The notes under the pieces were generated by a model that did not search any database, had not been told where the DNA came from, and saw only the letters and a program-made list of their open reading frames with translations. This document shows, one piece after another, positions 9,276 to 18,912 of a stretch of 51,065 nucleotides of DNA (position 1 is its first letter; the number at the start of each line of letters is the position of its first letter). The DNA comes from an uncultured Clostridia bacterium. Its GTDB lineage: Bacteria > Bacillota > Clostridia > Lutisporales > Lutisporaceae. The position numbers and the translations under genes were made by a program. The stretch spans positions 1 to 51,065 of the forward strand of contig CALGKJ010000117.1 in NCBI GenBank assembly GCA_937930535.1. Reading direction: 5' to 3'.

Positions 9276-9752
9276 CTACAGATTGCATGATTCCAGTGTT
9301 TGAAGCAGGTTAGCCATTTCAATGGCTGTAACTGCCGCATCATAGCCTTTGTTGCCTGCCTTTGTCCCTGCTCTTTCAATGGCTTGTTCTATAGTATCGG
9401 TAGTAAGCACACCAAATATTACTGGTAAATCTGTCTCAAGAGAAACACTTGCAATGCCCTTTGATACCTCACTTGCCACATAATCAAAGTGCGGTGTTGA
9501 GCCTCTTATAACTGCTCCAAGGCATATTACAGCATCATATCTTCTGGATTTTGCCATTTTTTTTGCTGCCAGAGGTATTTCAAAAGCTCCAGGGACCCAT
9601 GCTATCTCAATGTTATTTTCCTCAACTCCATGTCTCCTGAGTGCATCTATAGCACCAGACAAAAGCTTACCTCCTATAAATTCATTAAACCTTCCTACTA
9701 TGATCCCAAACTTTAAACCCTGTGCTATTAGTTTTCCTTCGTAGTTTATCAT
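9276..9752 (-). CDS. ribH: 6,7-dimethyl-8-ribityllumazine synthase
   Basis: Condenses 5-amino-6-ribitylaminouracil with 3,4-dihydroxy-2-butanone 4-phosphate, the penultimate riboflavin step. The 158-residue length and motifs are typical: [10 protein letters not shown] at the start, the substrate region [39 protein letters not shown] (split here by residue limit only in reading), and a C-terminal [10 protein letters not shown]. It is the last gene of the leftward rib operon, 4 nt after ribAB. Confidence 0.96.
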   Translation of the reverse strand: MINYEGKLIAQGLKFGIIVGRFNEFIGGKLLSGAIDALRRHGVEENNIEIAWVPGAFEIPLAAKKMAKSRRYDAVICLGAVIRGSTPHFDYVASEVSKGIASVSLETDLPVIFGVLTTDTIEQAIERAGTKAGNKGYDAAVTAIEMANLLQTLESCNL

Positions 9753-9756
9753 TTTA

Positions 9757-10965
9757 TTATTCCTCCTTAAAATTAAGCATATGCCCCAGCTTCTGCTTTT
9801 TAGTTTTCAGATAATATTCATTTCTTTCGTTGTGATTCATCTGAATAGGTACTCTATCCACTATTTCAATGCCGTAGCCTGACAGTCCAGCCAGCTTCTT
9901 AGGATTATTGGTCAGCAGTCTTACCTTTTTTATTCCAAGATCAGCAAGAATCTGCGCTCCAATACCATAATCCCTCATATCCTCTGGAAAGCCTAACGCC
10001 AGATTTGCTTCAACTGTATCCAACCCTAGATCCTGTAAGGAATATGCTCTCAGCTTGTTAATGAGCCCTATACCTCTGCCCTCTTGTCTCATATACAAAA
10101 GTACACCCTTGCCCTCCTGCTCTATCTGCTGCATTGCCTCAGCATACTGCTCACCGCAATCACACCTTAGGGAGCCAAAGGCGTCCCCTGTAAGGCACTC
10201 GGAATGAACTCTTACCAACACTGGCTCTCCATCAGATACAGAGCCTTTTACAAGGGCTACATGGTGTTCGCCGTTCAGCTTGTTTTCGTAGCCTACCACC
10301 TTGAAATTTCCATACTTTGTGGGCATTTTTGCCTCAGTTATCCTTTTTATCAGCACTTCATTAGTTCTTCTGTACGCAATTAAATCCGCTATGGTTATTA
10401 TTTTGAGCTTATGCTGTTTAACATATTCCATAAGCTGCGGTACTCTTGCCATTGTTCCATCTTCGTTGAGAATCTCACATATTACTCCGGCAGGGTATAG
10501 TCCTGCAAGTCGTGCCAAATCCACTGCCGCCTCAGTATGACCTGCTCTTTTTAATACTCCGCCATCCTTAGCCTCCAGTGGAAAAATATGTCCTGGCCGC
10601 TTAAAATCCTCTTTCCTTGCATTGCTGTCAAGAACCTTCTTAATAGTGGCTGCTCTTTCAAAGGCGGATATACCAGTAGTTGTTTCTACAGCATCAATTG
10701 AAACTGTAAAGGCAGTAGAATGGGTGTCAGTATTATCCTCTACCATAGTACCTATACTAAGCTCTGTCAGCCTCTGCTTGATAATAGGCATACAGATCAA
10801 GCCTCTTCCATGCTTCGCCATAAAATTAACTGCCTCAGCCGTCACCTTCTCTGCTGCCATCAGCAAGTCTCCCTCATTTTCCCTATTCTCATCATCTACA
10901 ACCACAATCATTCTTCCAGCCTTTATATCCTTGACTGCTTCTTCAATTGTATTGAATGTATACAT
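9757..10965 (-). CDS. ribAB: Bifunctional DHBP synthase / GTP cyclohydrolase II
   Basis: A 402-residue fusion supplying both precursors of riboflavin. The N-terminal RibB half carries [16 protein letters not shown], the acidic metal-binding loop, and the histidines of [16 protein letters not shown]. The RibA half, from about residue 205, has the zinc cysteines of [20 protein letters not shown] and the catalytic [16 protein letters not shown] stands 7 nt before the ATG. It lies 19 nt after ribE and 4 nt before ribH, so it is co-transcribed with both. Confidence 0.97.
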   Translation of the reverse strand: MYTFNTIEEAVKDIKAGRMIVVVDDENRENEGDLLMAAEKVTAEAVNFMAKHGRGLICMPIIKQRLTELSIGTMVEDNTDTHSTAFTVSIDAVETTTGISAFERAATIKKVLDSNARKEDFKRPGHIFPLEAKDGGVLKRAGHTEAAVDLARLAGLYPAGVICEILNEDGTMARVPQLMEYVKQHKLKIITIADLIAYRRTNEVLIKRITEAKMPTKYGNFKVVGYENKLNGEHHVALVKGSVSDGEPVLVRVHSECLTGDAFGSLRCDCGEQYAEAMQQIEQEGKGVLLYMRQEGRGIGLINKLRAYSLQDLGLDTVEANLALGFPEDMRDYGIGAQILADLGIKKVRLLTNNPKKLAGLSGYGIEIVDRVPIQMNHNERNEYYLKTKKQKLGHMLNFKEE

Positions 10966-10984
10966 TTGATATCCTCCTTAATCC

Positions 10985-11644
10985 TTAGCTATACCCAGTA
11001 AAGCCATGTTCACTTAAAAAGTTAAAATCTATCCCCTTTCCAATAGGAGCCTGCTCCTTCTCAAACAACAGCTTTTCAATATACTTCCCTACCATATCGC
11101 ACTCCAGATTAACCTCTGAGCCTTCTTTTTTTCCCAGCAGTGCAGTTACCTCCTTTGTATGAGGAATGACAGAAACCTTAAACACAGCTTCATCTACATA
11201 TGCTGCTGTTAAGCTTATACCATCAATGGCTATAGAGCCTTTTTGCACTATATATCTTAAAACCTCCCTTGAGGTGGCTACTGTAACCCATACCGCATTG
11301 TCTTCATTTTCATATTTTGAAATAATACCTGTACCGTCTATATGACCGCTTACCATATGACCCCCAAGTCTGTCTCCAAGTCTTAATGCTCTCTCCAGAT
11401 TTACTTTCTCTCCGATGGATAAATGCTTTAGATTGCTTCTCCGCATGGTTTCAGCCATAACATCTACTAAAAAGCTTTTTGATTCAAATGCTGCTACGGT
11501 TAGACAAACTCCATTTGTACTAATACTATCTCCTATTTTTATATCTTCTAGTACCTTATTTGCTTTTATGACTATTTGAGCTGATTTTACTCCTTTTGTT
11601 ATTGACTGTATTGTACCTATTTCCTCAACCAAGCCTGTAAACAT
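10985..11644 (-). CDS. ribE: Riboflavin synthase, alpha subunit
   Basis: Dismutates two 6,7-dimethyl-8-ribityllumazine molecules to riboflavin. The 219-residue protein begins with the family signature MFTGLVEEIGTI and holds two lumazine-binding barrel repeats, with SISTNGVCLTV near residue 40 and GSIAIDGISLTAA near residue 138; HMVSGHIDGTG lies between them. AAGGAGG precedes the ATG, which overlaps the ribD stop by one base (TGATG), implying coupled translation. Confidence 0.96.
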   Translation of the reverse strand: MFTGLVEEIGTIQSITKGVKSAQIVIKANKVLEDIKIGDSISTNGVCLTVAAFESKSFLVDVMAETMRRSNLKHLSIGEKVNLERALRLGDRLGGHMVSGHIDGTGIISKYENEDNAVWVTVATSREVLRYIVQKGSIAIDGISLTAAYVDEAVFKVSVIPHTKEVTALLGKKEGSEVNLECDMVGKYIEKLLFEKEQAPIGKGIDFNFLSEHGFTGYS

Positions 11645-12750
11645 CAGTTTTTTTCCTCCTTTACAATATACCCCTCTATCATAAAATCATTATCAAAGCT
11701 CTGAATTTTCATATCTCTGAGTAATACAGCATCTTTTATATACATTTTTCCGTTTCCTCCTACGGGAGTTTTGGCACTTACCCCTCCTATAAGCTTGGGA
11801 GCGATAAAAGCGTTTATTTTATCTACAATCCCCTCCTCCAGAGCAGAAAAATTAAGAGTACTGCCGCCCTCCAAAAGCACACTGTCTATTTTTCTTTCAC
11901 CAAGAGCTTTCATAAGGTATAAAAGATCTACACGATTATTCTTTATTGGTGTAACTATCACCTCAGCTCCCATATTCTCAAGGGCTGATATTTTATTCTT
12001 GTCTGCCGCTTCTGTCGCTGCTATTATTGTTTCAGCCTTGGATTTAACTGTCAATACTTTTGAGTCCAGTGGTATTCTTGCACTGCTGTCAACTATTACT
12101 CTGATTGGATCCCTACCTTCTTTCTCCTCAAGCCTTGTGGTAAGCAGGGGATCATCCTGCATGACCGTACCTATTCCTGTCATAATTGCCGAAACTCTGT
12201 GTCTGAGCTGGTGTACATATTTTCTGGAATGCTCATTTGTTATCCATTTTGAATCACCTGTATATGCAGCGATTTTACCATCCAAGGTCATTGCCGTTTT
12301 CATAATACAAAAGGGCAGTCTTGTGGTTATGTATTTTAAAAATATTTCATTTTGTTTTCTTGCTTCCTCTTCCAAAACCCCGGTTATTACCTCTATTCCG
12401 TTATCTCTAAGGATATGTATTCCTTTGCCTGATACGAGAGGATTTGGATCCTTCAAGGCTACTATTACCCTTTTAATGCCCTTCTCAACTATCGCATCTG
12501 CACAGGGCGGAGTCTTTCCATAATGTGAACAGGGCTCCAGAGTAACGTACATGTCTGATCCCCTTACGTTCTCTACAGCATTTAAGAAAGCATTTATCTC
12601 TGCGTGATGATCTCCATAAGCCTTGTGATAGCCTTCTGCTATTATTTTGTCATTTTTTACAATAACTGCACCTACCAAAGGATTTGGATTAACATGCCCT
12701 ATTCCTTTTTCAGCAAGCTGCAATGCAATTTTCATATATCTTAAATCCAT
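11644..12750 (-). CDS. ribD: Bifunctional deaminase/reductase of riboflavin synthesis
   Basis: Deaminates, then reduces, the pyrimidine intermediate. The N-terminal cytidine-deaminase-like domain has the zinc site HAEINAF and PCSHYGKTPPCADAI near residues 50-85. The C-terminal reductase has MTLDGKIAAYTGDSKWITN near 155-175 and LLEGGSTLNFSAL near 285. The ATG at 12750 with GAGGTG upstream is preferred over 12768; this gives 368 residues. It heads the rib operon. No FMN riboswitch consensus was found in the roughly 240 bp between it and the divergent AraC-type gene, so control of the operon is unclear. Confidence 0.95.
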   Translation of the reverse strand: MDLRYMKIALQLAEKGIGHVNPNPLVGAVIVKNDKIIAEGYHKAYGDHHAEINAFLNAVENVRGSDMYVTLEPCSHYGKTPPCADAIVEKGIKRVIVALKDPNPLVSGKGIHILRDNGIEVITGVLEEEARKQNEIFLKYITTRLPFCIMKTAMTLDGKIAAYTGDSKWITNEHSRKYVHQLRHRVSAIMTGIGTVMQDDPLLTTRLEEKEGRDPIRVIVDSSARIPLDSKVLTVKSKAETIIAATEAADKNKISALENMGAEVIVTPIKNNRVDLLYLMKALGERKIDSVLLEGGSTLNFSALEEGIVDKINAFIAPKLIGGVSAKTPVGGNGKMYIKDAVLLRDMKIQSFDNDFMIEGYIVKEEKN

Positions 12751-12991
12751 ATACAAACACCTCATCATATAGTATTAGCCATTTTGTACAAAATCTATAT
12801 ATATAGAAATAAAACACATCGAAAAGCCTCAGGGTAAAATAACTAACCTCCAAATTGATATTGATATTAGCAAAGCATATTTTACTATATTTGATTCCTA
12901 TAACCTTGAAATATTGCATATACTGCTATATCATATAGTTGAGGCATATATGCTTATATTATATAAATATTTGAAATATGGAGCTGATTCT

Positions 12992-13897
12992 ATGAGTAAT
13001 ATTGAGATATCAGGCAGAATTAAACGTGGTTATCTTAAAAGTGATTTTGAGTTTTTTCATATTAAGGACAAAAAGAGTCTGGAATTTGAATTTCATTACC
13101 ATGACTTTAATAAAATTATAATATTTCTGTCTGGAAATGTTACCTACCAGATAGAAGGTAAAGCCTATAGATTGAAGCCATGGGACATACTTTTTATAAG
13201 CAGTAATGATGTGCATATGCCCATAATAGATCCAGATACACCCTATGAAAGAATAGTAATCTGGATAAATAGCAGGTTTTTGGAAATGCATAATAGCGAT
13301 AGCTGCAATCTTTTAACATGCTTTGAACTATCCTCAAGAGAAAGGTTAAATCTACTTAGACCCAGCCCTGAATACATAAAATTCATCAGCAGTACATTAT
13401 ATCAACTGGAGGCTGCTGTATCAGACAAGGAGTTTGGAAGCGGTATATTAAAAAACTCTTTGTTTATGCAGTTAATGGTATACTTCAATCGGCTTTTTAT
13501 TAGGACTGATATTACCAAGGATATAGCTGATATTGAATATGATGAAAGAATATCTGATATAATTGAGTATATAAATACAAGCTTAAGTGAAAACCTGACT
13601 ATAGAAGGTATAGCTTCAAAATTTTATATAAGCAAGTATCATTTGATGCATAGGTTTAAAAGCCTGACAGGCTACACAATACACAGCTATATACAGCAAA
13701 AGCGGTTAATATATGCAAATACCCTGATAAAAACAGGCTGTCAAATAACAGAGGCATGTATTAAGGCAGGCTTTGGAGACTATACCAGCTTTGTCCGTAC
13801 CTTCAAAAAAACCTTCGGACTTTCTCCAAATAAGTATCATAAGCTGATAAAGGAGCTTGAAAGTTCTTATAATATAAAGAAACAACTACAAAATTAA
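12992..13897 (+). CDS. AraC-family transcriptional regulator
   Basis: About 301 residues: an N-terminal cupin ligand-binding domain (FEFHYHDFNKIIIFLSG, then KPWDILFISSNDVHMP) and a C-terminal pair of helix-turn-helix motifs (ENLTIEGIASKFYISKYHLM and CIKAGFGDYTSFVRTFKKTF, ending LSPNKYHKL). The ATG at 12992 is chosen for its upstream GGAG; the longer frame from 12914 has none. It is divergent from ribD, but AraC proteins of this type usually answer to sugars, so control of rib genes is not implied. Its last five codons and stop come from a dispersed-element insertion (copy C), so the native C-terminus may have been altered. Confidence 0.9.
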   Translation: MSNIEISGRIKRGYLKSDFEFFHIKDKKSLEFEFHYHDFNKIIIFLSGNVTYQIEGKAYRLKPWDILFISSNDVHMPIIDPDTPYERIVIWINSRFLEMHNSDSCNLLTCFELSSRERLNLLRPSPEYIKFISSTLYQLEAAVSDKEFGSGILKNSLFMQLMVYFNRLFIRTDITKDIADIEYDERISDIIEYINTSLSENLTIEGIASKFYISKYHLMHRFKSLTGYTIHSYIQQKRLIYANTLIKTGCQITEACIKAGFGDYTSFVRTFKKTFGLSPNKYHKLIKELESSYNIKKQLQN

Positions 13898-13992
13898 AGC
13901 TATCCGGTTGTTTCTCACAAAGAATTGCTAATCTATAATACTAAGCACAATAAGTTAAAATAATGATATAATTATTATAGATTAGCAATTCT
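13879..13992 (+). repeat. Dispersed hairpin element, copy C
   Basis: It starts GAAACAACTACAAAATTAAA and closes the first hairpin with GGTTGTTTCTCACAAAGA, as in copies A and B. The second inverted repeat is a perfect 20-bp pair (AGAATTGCTAATCTATAATA and its complement), around a different central sequence. It overlaps the end of the AraC-type gene. Confidence 0.8.
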
Positions 13993-14025
13993 ATTTATGT
14001 ACCAATTTAGAAGGGAGCAGTAAAA

Positions 14026-14574
14026 ATGATAAACAATATTAAGGTAAATCTGGAAACAGTAGAGGCTATGCTTGTTTTTTGGCAGGCTGTAAATGATAGA
14101 GAAAGCATGTCAGAAATGTATATTTATGATATAGCCGCAATGTCAGGCTTTTCTATGGTGTATGATGAAGAATTTACGGAAGAATCTGTACGTCGTGCCT
14201 TAAGTGCAATAAAAAATAGAGAAATCTTTTCAAGAAGCAACAAAAAAGAAGGCAGATTCTACAATAATAATCTTTGGATGATGGAGGATCTTTCATATAC
14301 TGATTCAATGGTAGTACCTCTTAAGAAGCTTAATCTGGACAATTTGCTTGACACCCTTAACATCAAATACCCTGATGCAAAATATACCGAGCTTGAGGTT
14401 ATTTTTGCACCCCTTCATACAGAAGAATATTACATAATTAATAATAAACTTATTATCAACTTTTTTATTGTAAAGCCAAGCCTTATGGATGATAACACTT
14501 TTATTATGGAAAAGGATTATAAGGCTTATATACAGGAAAAGCTGGAAGAGCTTATAAATAAATACTACTTGTAA
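14026..14574 (+). CDS. Hypothetical protein, unrecognised
   Basis: A 182-residue acidic soluble protein with AGGGAG at good spacing before the ATG. It has no signal peptide, membrane segment or cysteine motif. The first half is mostly helical (VEAMLVFWQAVNDRESMSEM, with an EESVRRALSAIKNRE helix), and the second half has alternating strands. It stands alone between copy C and a lipoprotein gene. The codon use resembles its neighbours. I do not recognise the family and assign no function. Confidence 0.7.
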   Translation: MINNIKVNLETVEAMLVFWQAVNDRESMSEMYIYDIAAMSGFSMVYDEEFTEESVRRALSAIKNREIFSRSNKKEGRFYNNNLWMMEDLSYTDSMVVPLKKLNLDNLLDTLNIKYPDAKYTELEVIFAPLHTEEYYIINNKLIINFFIVKPSLMDDNTFIMEKDYKAYIQEKLEELINKYYL

Positions 14575-14661
14575 TTCCTTTTTTTCATTTTAACACCACG
14601 GAACTAAAGTTGGTTTAGTGACGTCAAAGTTATGTAAACTAAAAATTGAGGAGTGGTTAAA

Positions 14662-15039
14662 ATGAAAAAAACAATAGCTTTTGCATTAGCATTAATAGTT
14701 GTTATATCTTTGCTGGCGGGATGCTCAAAGCCTGCTTATCAACAAGGTGACCCTATACCGCCCGATTTAACAGCTATACATCAAAGTGAGCTGCCAGACA
14801 GCGGTGCACCCTCAGCCAAAATAACTGCTGAAGCAGATGATGCTCAAGGCAAATTAATTGGCTGGATAGATGCTAATTCAGTAGAAATTGAAATGACACC
14901 AACAGATACTCTTGCTTTCAGAACGGCTGAAGTATTAGAGCAGTTAGAGGGTATTAGTGATGGTGACTTGGTTAAATTTTCTTATACACATAATGAAAGC
15001 GGACAGCTTGTTATTTCTAAAATCGAAAAAATGAATTAA
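14662..15039 (+). CDS. Small lipoprotein
   Basis: A 125-residue lipoprotein. A lysine start, a hydrophobic stretch and the lipobox LLAGC place the lipid-modified cysteine at residue 21. The mature part has a proline-rich linker and then a small beta-rich domain (GKLIGWIDANSVEIEM, then GDLVKFSYTHNESGQLVISK) that resembles short OB-like repeats in clostridial surface lipoproteins. GAGGAG lies 8 nt before the ATG, which is preferred over the GTG at 14653. Its stop codon is inside the following terminator. Function unknown. Confidence 0.75.
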   Translation: MKKTIAFALALIVVISLLAGCSKPAYQQGDPIPPDLTAIHQSELPDSGAPSAKITAEADDAQGKLIGWIDANSVEIEMTPTDTLAFRTAEVLEQLEGISDGDLVKFSYTHNESGQLVISKIEKMN

Positions 15040-15091
15040 TATAAGCTATGAAGGGTGCGTGAAAATACGCACCCTTCATAGCTTATATTAA
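15036..15091. terminator. Perfect 25-bp bidirectional terminator
   Basis: Arms that begin TTAATATAAGCTATGAAGGG pair perfectly over 25 bp around the loop GAAAAT. It overlaps the lipoprotein stop codon and lies between convergent genes, serving both directions. Confidence 0.85.
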
Positions 15092-15108
15092 AGATTTAAA
15101 TATTAAGA

Positions 15109-16026
15109 TCAATAAGTCTTTTCCAACGTTTTTATTATATTAAGCAGTGTCCTGTTAACCGGCGTATCCATGCCATACCGCTGGCCTAGCTCACATACCG
15201 TTCCTGCCAGCATCTCAACCTCTGTTTTCCTTCCAGCCTCAATATCTTGAAGCATAGAGGTTTTTCCTTCGGGGGATAAGGTATTTAGCAATGCAACAAA
15301 ATCATCAATGTCCTTCTCGTATAAATTTATACCCACCAGCTTAGATAAGCATACTACCTCGTACATAGCGTCTCTCAAAAGCTCCTTTGCTTCCTTTACC
15401 GTCTGAAACACCTTATAGGATGCTCCAAGCACAGCCGAGGTCTGGTTTATGCCTGCATTGAACATAAATTTCCACCAAAGTGTCCTCAGCATATTATCAG
15501 GGATAATATAGGCTATATTTGCTTTATCAAACAGCGTCTTAACTGCCATAACCTTATCAGAGTATGAAATATTGCTTTCCTCTCCAAAATATATTTTGGC
15601 AGTGTCTGCATAGGAAATATTATTACCCTGCCTTATTGCATCTATACCCAGTACCATTCCATAAAGCATTTTATCCATACCATAGACGTCTCCTATGATC
15701 TTTTCACTGGATATCCCATTTAAAAGGGATAATATTATAGTATCCGGTCCTATATGCTTTCTCATATCTTTTACAGCCTGCTGCAAGTGGTGATATTTGA
15801 CAGATACAAGCACCAAATCAGCATACTCCACATCCTGCTCCGGCTTAACATATTCAAACTCATACTTCTTTCCATTTATTACAAAGCCCTTAGCTGAGTA
15901 TCTCTCATAACGCTCACTGTTTGTTATTATCCTTACACAACTACTGTCCATATCATACAGCTTGCTGGCATATGCCGCCCCTATTCCGCCTGCGCCTATA
16001 ATTGATACCCTTTCTATGCTTCTCAT
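15109..16026 (-). CDS. Ketopantoate reductase family (PanE/ApbA-like)
   Basis: A 305-residue NAD(P)-dependent reductase. The Rossmann motif IGAGGIGAAYASKL lies near residue 10. SVKYHHLQQAVKDM and SLLNGISSEKII follow, then the PanE-type catalytic region WWKFMFNAGINQTSAV with its lysine near residue 185, and a C-terminal helical domain ending EIEMLAGTVCELG in kind. GGGGTG precedes the ATG. In pantothenate synthesis PanE reduces ketopantoate, but clostridia have several paralogues, so the substrate is not certain. It follows a queF remnant on the same strand. Confidence 0.85.
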   Translation of the reverse strand: MRSIERVSIIGAGGIGAAYASKLYDMDSSCVRIITNSERYERYSAKGFVINGKKYEFEYVKPEQDVEYADLVLVSVKYHHLQQAVKDMRKHIGPDTIILSLLNGISSEKIIGDVYGMDKMLYGMVLGIDAIRQGNNISYADTAKIYFGEESNISYSDKVMAVKTLFDKANIAYIIPDNMLRTLWWKFMFNAGINQTSAVLGASYKVFQTVKEAKELLRDAMYEVVCLSKLVGINLYEKDIDDFVALLNTLSPEGKTSMLQDIEAGRKTEVEMLAGTVCELGQRYGMDTPVNRTLLNIIKTLEKTY

Positions 16027-16064
16027 ACAATCACCCCATGACTTTTAATATAAATTTGCTGCTA

Positions 16065-16460
16065 TTATCTATTGTCTATTTTTTCAGGATACATATCGTG
16101 ATAAAACATTCTTTTTTCAGCCGCTTCCACCCAGCGAGTATCAGCTTTGCCATAGTTGCAATATGGGTCTATGGAAATGCCGCCTCTGGGGGTAAATTTG
16201 CCCCATACCTCTATGTATTTTGGATCCATAAGCTTTATTAGATCCTTCATTATTATATTAACACAATCCTCATGGAAATCTCCATGATTTCTAAAGCTTA
16301 ATAAATACAGCTTTAGAGATTTGCTTTCAACCAGCAGCTTATCCGGCACATAGGATATATATATGACTGCAAAGTCCGGCTGACCAGTCTTGGGACATAA
16401 CTGTAATTTTTTGCAAAACAAAAGGGCATTAAGCCCTCCAAATATACAAACAAATCTTAT
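16065..16460 (-). pseudogene. queF: 5'-truncated queF (7-cyano-7-deazaguanine reductase)
   Basis: From [17 protein letters not shown] onward the sequence is an excellent match to QueF, the queuosine enzyme that reduces preQ0 to preQ1. The catalytic cysteine and aspartate (LCPKTGQPD), [20 protein letters not shown] with the substrate glutamate, and the C-terminal [15 protein letters not shown] and [11 protein letters not shown] are all intact. The usual first 45-50 residues are missing: upstream of the cysteine the frame reads unrelated sequence and runs into the 3' end of the phospholipase C gene. An in-frame TTG near 16432 could still start a short protein, but that product would lack part of the tunnel fold. 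It is probably a remnant left by a recombination event. Confidence 0.8.
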
Positions 16461-16464
16461 ACAC

Positions 16465-18444
16465 TTATAATCCAGCAACACTCCATTGATATGTAGTATA
16501 ACTGTTCTTAATCCATGTATTTATAGTTTTAGTATTTACTGTTACCCCATCGATTTTAGTTGTTACAGTACCAACCTTCCAGTCATCTCCACTAGCTTGC
16601 TTTCTGACGTATAAAGCTGTTACAGTACTTCTCTTTTGTGGTATACAAAAAGTATATGTTCTGGATGATCCCATTTCAAAATCGTTTGCACTGCTGTCAC
16701 ATAAAAACTCGGAATATGAACCATCTGAGTACCTTAGTCCAAAGTATACATTATCATCCGTACCCGACCACAAGTCGCTAGATGTAGATATAGTCACGTC
16801 TAAATAGCCTATTGCAGCATTTTGAGTATCAATTCCTGTTGGTGTCCAAGTGTATGATACGTCATCTCCGCCTTCAATCCAAGTGTTTAGAGTCCTAGCA
16901 TAGGATGTCTTTCCCCAGAATTTTATAGACATATCTTGAACCTTCCAGCCATCATCAATATTACCATTTGCATAGTTGCAGAACTTTCTGAAGTAGAATT
17001 TACTAATAGAGCCTGGCTGATAATGTGTATCATTTATATAGAAAGAATATGTACGCATGGAACCCATTTCAAAGTCATTTGCACTACTATCCAGTAAGAA
17101 TTCTTGTTTCATTCCATTACTTAAAATTATACCAAAGAACACATCATTATCTGTGCCTGAAAATGCAGCCTCAGAGGTTCTTACTGTTAAATCTACTTTT
17201 CCTAGTGCAGTACCAGCGGGTTTTACCAAACCACCCGGAGTACTCCATGAATAAGATTCAGTTCCTGGCTTAAGCCATTTATTAAGTGTATTACTGTGAA
17301 CCAAAGAATCATTTACATATATGTGAACGGTTTCAACCCTCCAGTCATCACCACTGAATGGCATAATAGGATCTTTTCTTATCCATACGCTAGTTACTTT
17401 GCTTAAATCAAAGTTGGGGTCATAGAATTTATAATATACTGTTGTTGTTGTATTCATTTCAAAGTCTTGCACTTGCTTTATAGAACCACTTGAGTAAGCC
17501 ATATTGTCCATAGAAAATTCAATAGTTTTACCGTCACTTGTCCGCATTCCAAAGAACAAATCATCATCTGTTCCTGCATATAGTTCATTAACAGTCTTAA
17601 TTTGAAGCTTTATCATCTTATTGGCATTAGCAACTTCTTTTAAAAATCTATAATATACTTTCGCAAGACACTTTTGTGAATTGCTCATTGATACAGTCGC
17701 AGCATTATTCCAATACCCGCCAGCACTTGTGGTATAGCGTGCATCATTATACATGTTATAGCTTGATTTACCATAGTAATCTATGTTAGTCTTCAAGAAA
17801 TCGTGGAAATTGCTATTAGCTGTTACTGTTGATTCATAGGCTGACCGCCTTTGTGCTGCATCAGTCTCAATGTTAGTAATTTTGTAGCTGAGTCTATTGT
17901 TTTCCACATATGTTTCAAAATTACTATGATTTCTTGTATCGTCAAAAATTGTTTTTAAAGCTGCATGATGTGGATTGCAAGCATCAGCTATAAAATGTGA
18001 AGCATATCCAAGATAGTATGCTCCTTCTTCGTAATACCCTCTTTCCCATTGAGTTATAGCCTTGTCCATATATTTTGTAGCCATGTAAAGCGCATGAATC
18101 TGCGAAGTACTATTTGGAGCATTAGAATCGCTGCCCGAATAGGTCTTACCAGTATAAGGGTTATAGAAATGGCTTGCCCATATACTGTCTTCTGTTATGA
18201 CTTCTCTCAAAACATCTGAAAAATTATCAGGATCTACTGCACCTTTACGCATAGTGCTTATGTACTGCATGAGCTGTTGATAGTTCGTATCATTAGTGAT
18301 TTCAGTTCCCAAGTCATTAACAAGCATGTCAAATGCCCAACTTACCAAATCACTGTGTGTGTTTCCCGACCAAGCTGATATACTGATAGGAACCATACCA
18401 GCTAGCAATGCAGCCATTAATACAAATACTATACATTTTTTCAC
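16465..18444 (-). CDS. Secreted zinc-dependent phospholipase C with three PLAT domains
   Basis: A 659-residue exported enzyme. A signal peptide ends at SISA, leaving W25 as mature residue 1, as in clostridial alpha-toxin and Bacillus PLC, where the N-terminal tryptophan binds zinc. Other zinc ligands fit the family order and spacing: H30, D71 or D73 (AVDPDN), H92 (ASHFYNP), H150 and D154 (ASHFIAD), H160, H173 and E177 (HSNFE). Three PLAT/LH2-type repeats follow, near residues 280-395, 405-525 and 535-659. Each holds a GTDxxxFFG motif and a DFEM motif, and ends in a GDDW-like or DGW motif. Alpha-toxin has only one such membrane-binding domain. GTG start with AAGGAGG upstream. It should hydrolyse membrane phospholipids outside the cell. 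Confidence 0.9.
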   Translation of the reverse strand: MKKCIVFVLMAALLAGMVPISISAWSGNTHSDLVSWAFDMLVNDLGTEITNDTNYQQLMQYISTMRKGAVDPDNFSDVLREVITEDSIWASHFYNPYTGKTYSGSDSNAPNSTSQIHALYMATKYMDKAITQWERGYYEEGAYYLGYASHFIADACNPHHAALKTIFDDTRNHSNFETYVENNRLSYKITNIETDAAQRRSAYESTVTANSNFHDFLKTNIDYYGKSSYNMYNDARYTTSAGGYWNNAATVSMSNSQKCLAKVYYRFLKEVANANKMIKLQIKTVNELYAGTDDDLFFGMRTSDGKTIEFSMDNMAYSSGSIKQVQDFEMNTTTTVYYKFYDPNFDLSKVTSVWIRKDPIMPFSGDDWRVETVHIYVNDSLVHSNTLNKWLKPGTESYSWSTPGGLVKPAGTALGKVDLTVRTSEAAFSGTDNDVFFGIILSNGMKQEFLLDSSANDFEMGSMRTYSFYINDTHYQPGSISKFYFRKFCNYANGNIDDGWKVQDMSIKFWGKTSYARTLNTWIEGGDDVSYTWTPTGIDTQNAAIGYLDVTISTSSDLWSGTDDNVYFGLRYSDGSYSEFLCDSSANDFEMGSSRTYTFCIPQKRSTVTALYVRKQASGDDWKVGTVTTKIDGVTVNTKTINTWIKNSYTTYQWSVAGL

Positions 18445-18774
18445 TTCAAACCCCTCCTTTTGTTTTAAATCGGAACGTTATGTATTTTTATATTACTAAT
18501 TTCATTGTATATTTTTATATGCAAATAGTCAATTGCAAATATTATAATATAGTTTTCATGCCCTATTAAATATCCGCCTGAAATTCGTAAAATAATACAT
18601 CCTATAAAGAGGCAGTGTAAAGTTGATTGTAAAATATACTATTCATCCAAAGGTTTAGAACAGGCATAGTGTTCTGCCAACCGGCTCATAAAAGTTATAT
18701 TTACAGCATATTGGTATAACTTGGCTTAAGCTAACGCATATGTATATTATATAAAGCGTTTTAGTTCAAGTATA
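18445..18774. other. Upstream region of the phospholipase gene
   Basis: No gene is seen. The stretch is AT-rich and should hold the phospholipase promoter; I see no confident -35/-10 pair. Confidence 0.4.
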
Positions 18775-18875
18775 TTATAGATTAGCATCTCTAAAACTCA
18801 AAATGCTTTTCGTTAAGAGCTGCTAATCTCTTTGTGAGAAACAACTGGAATGTTTTAATTTTGAAGTTGTTTCTC
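18775..18875 (-). repeat. Dispersed hairpin element, copy B (full)
   Basis: On the minus strand this reads GAGAAACAACTTCAAAATTA, closes with AGTTGTTTCTCACAAAGAG, then GATTAGCAGCTCTTAACG through AGAGATGCTAATCTATAA. It aligns end to end with copy A on the plus strand and is the best reference copy for the element. Confidence 0.88.
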
Positions 18876-18912
18876 TATAGTGCAAGTATGTAGAAATTTT
18901 CTAAGTATTTGC

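Noticed and set aside
11771-12523. 250-codon plus-strand ORF opposite ribD
   Set aside because: ribD is a full-length, motif-complete gene on the other strand; the antisense frame is a shadow with no RBS or known domain.
12751-12991. FMN riboswitch upstream of ribD
   Set aside because: Searched by eye on both strands; the conserved aptamer blocks are absent.
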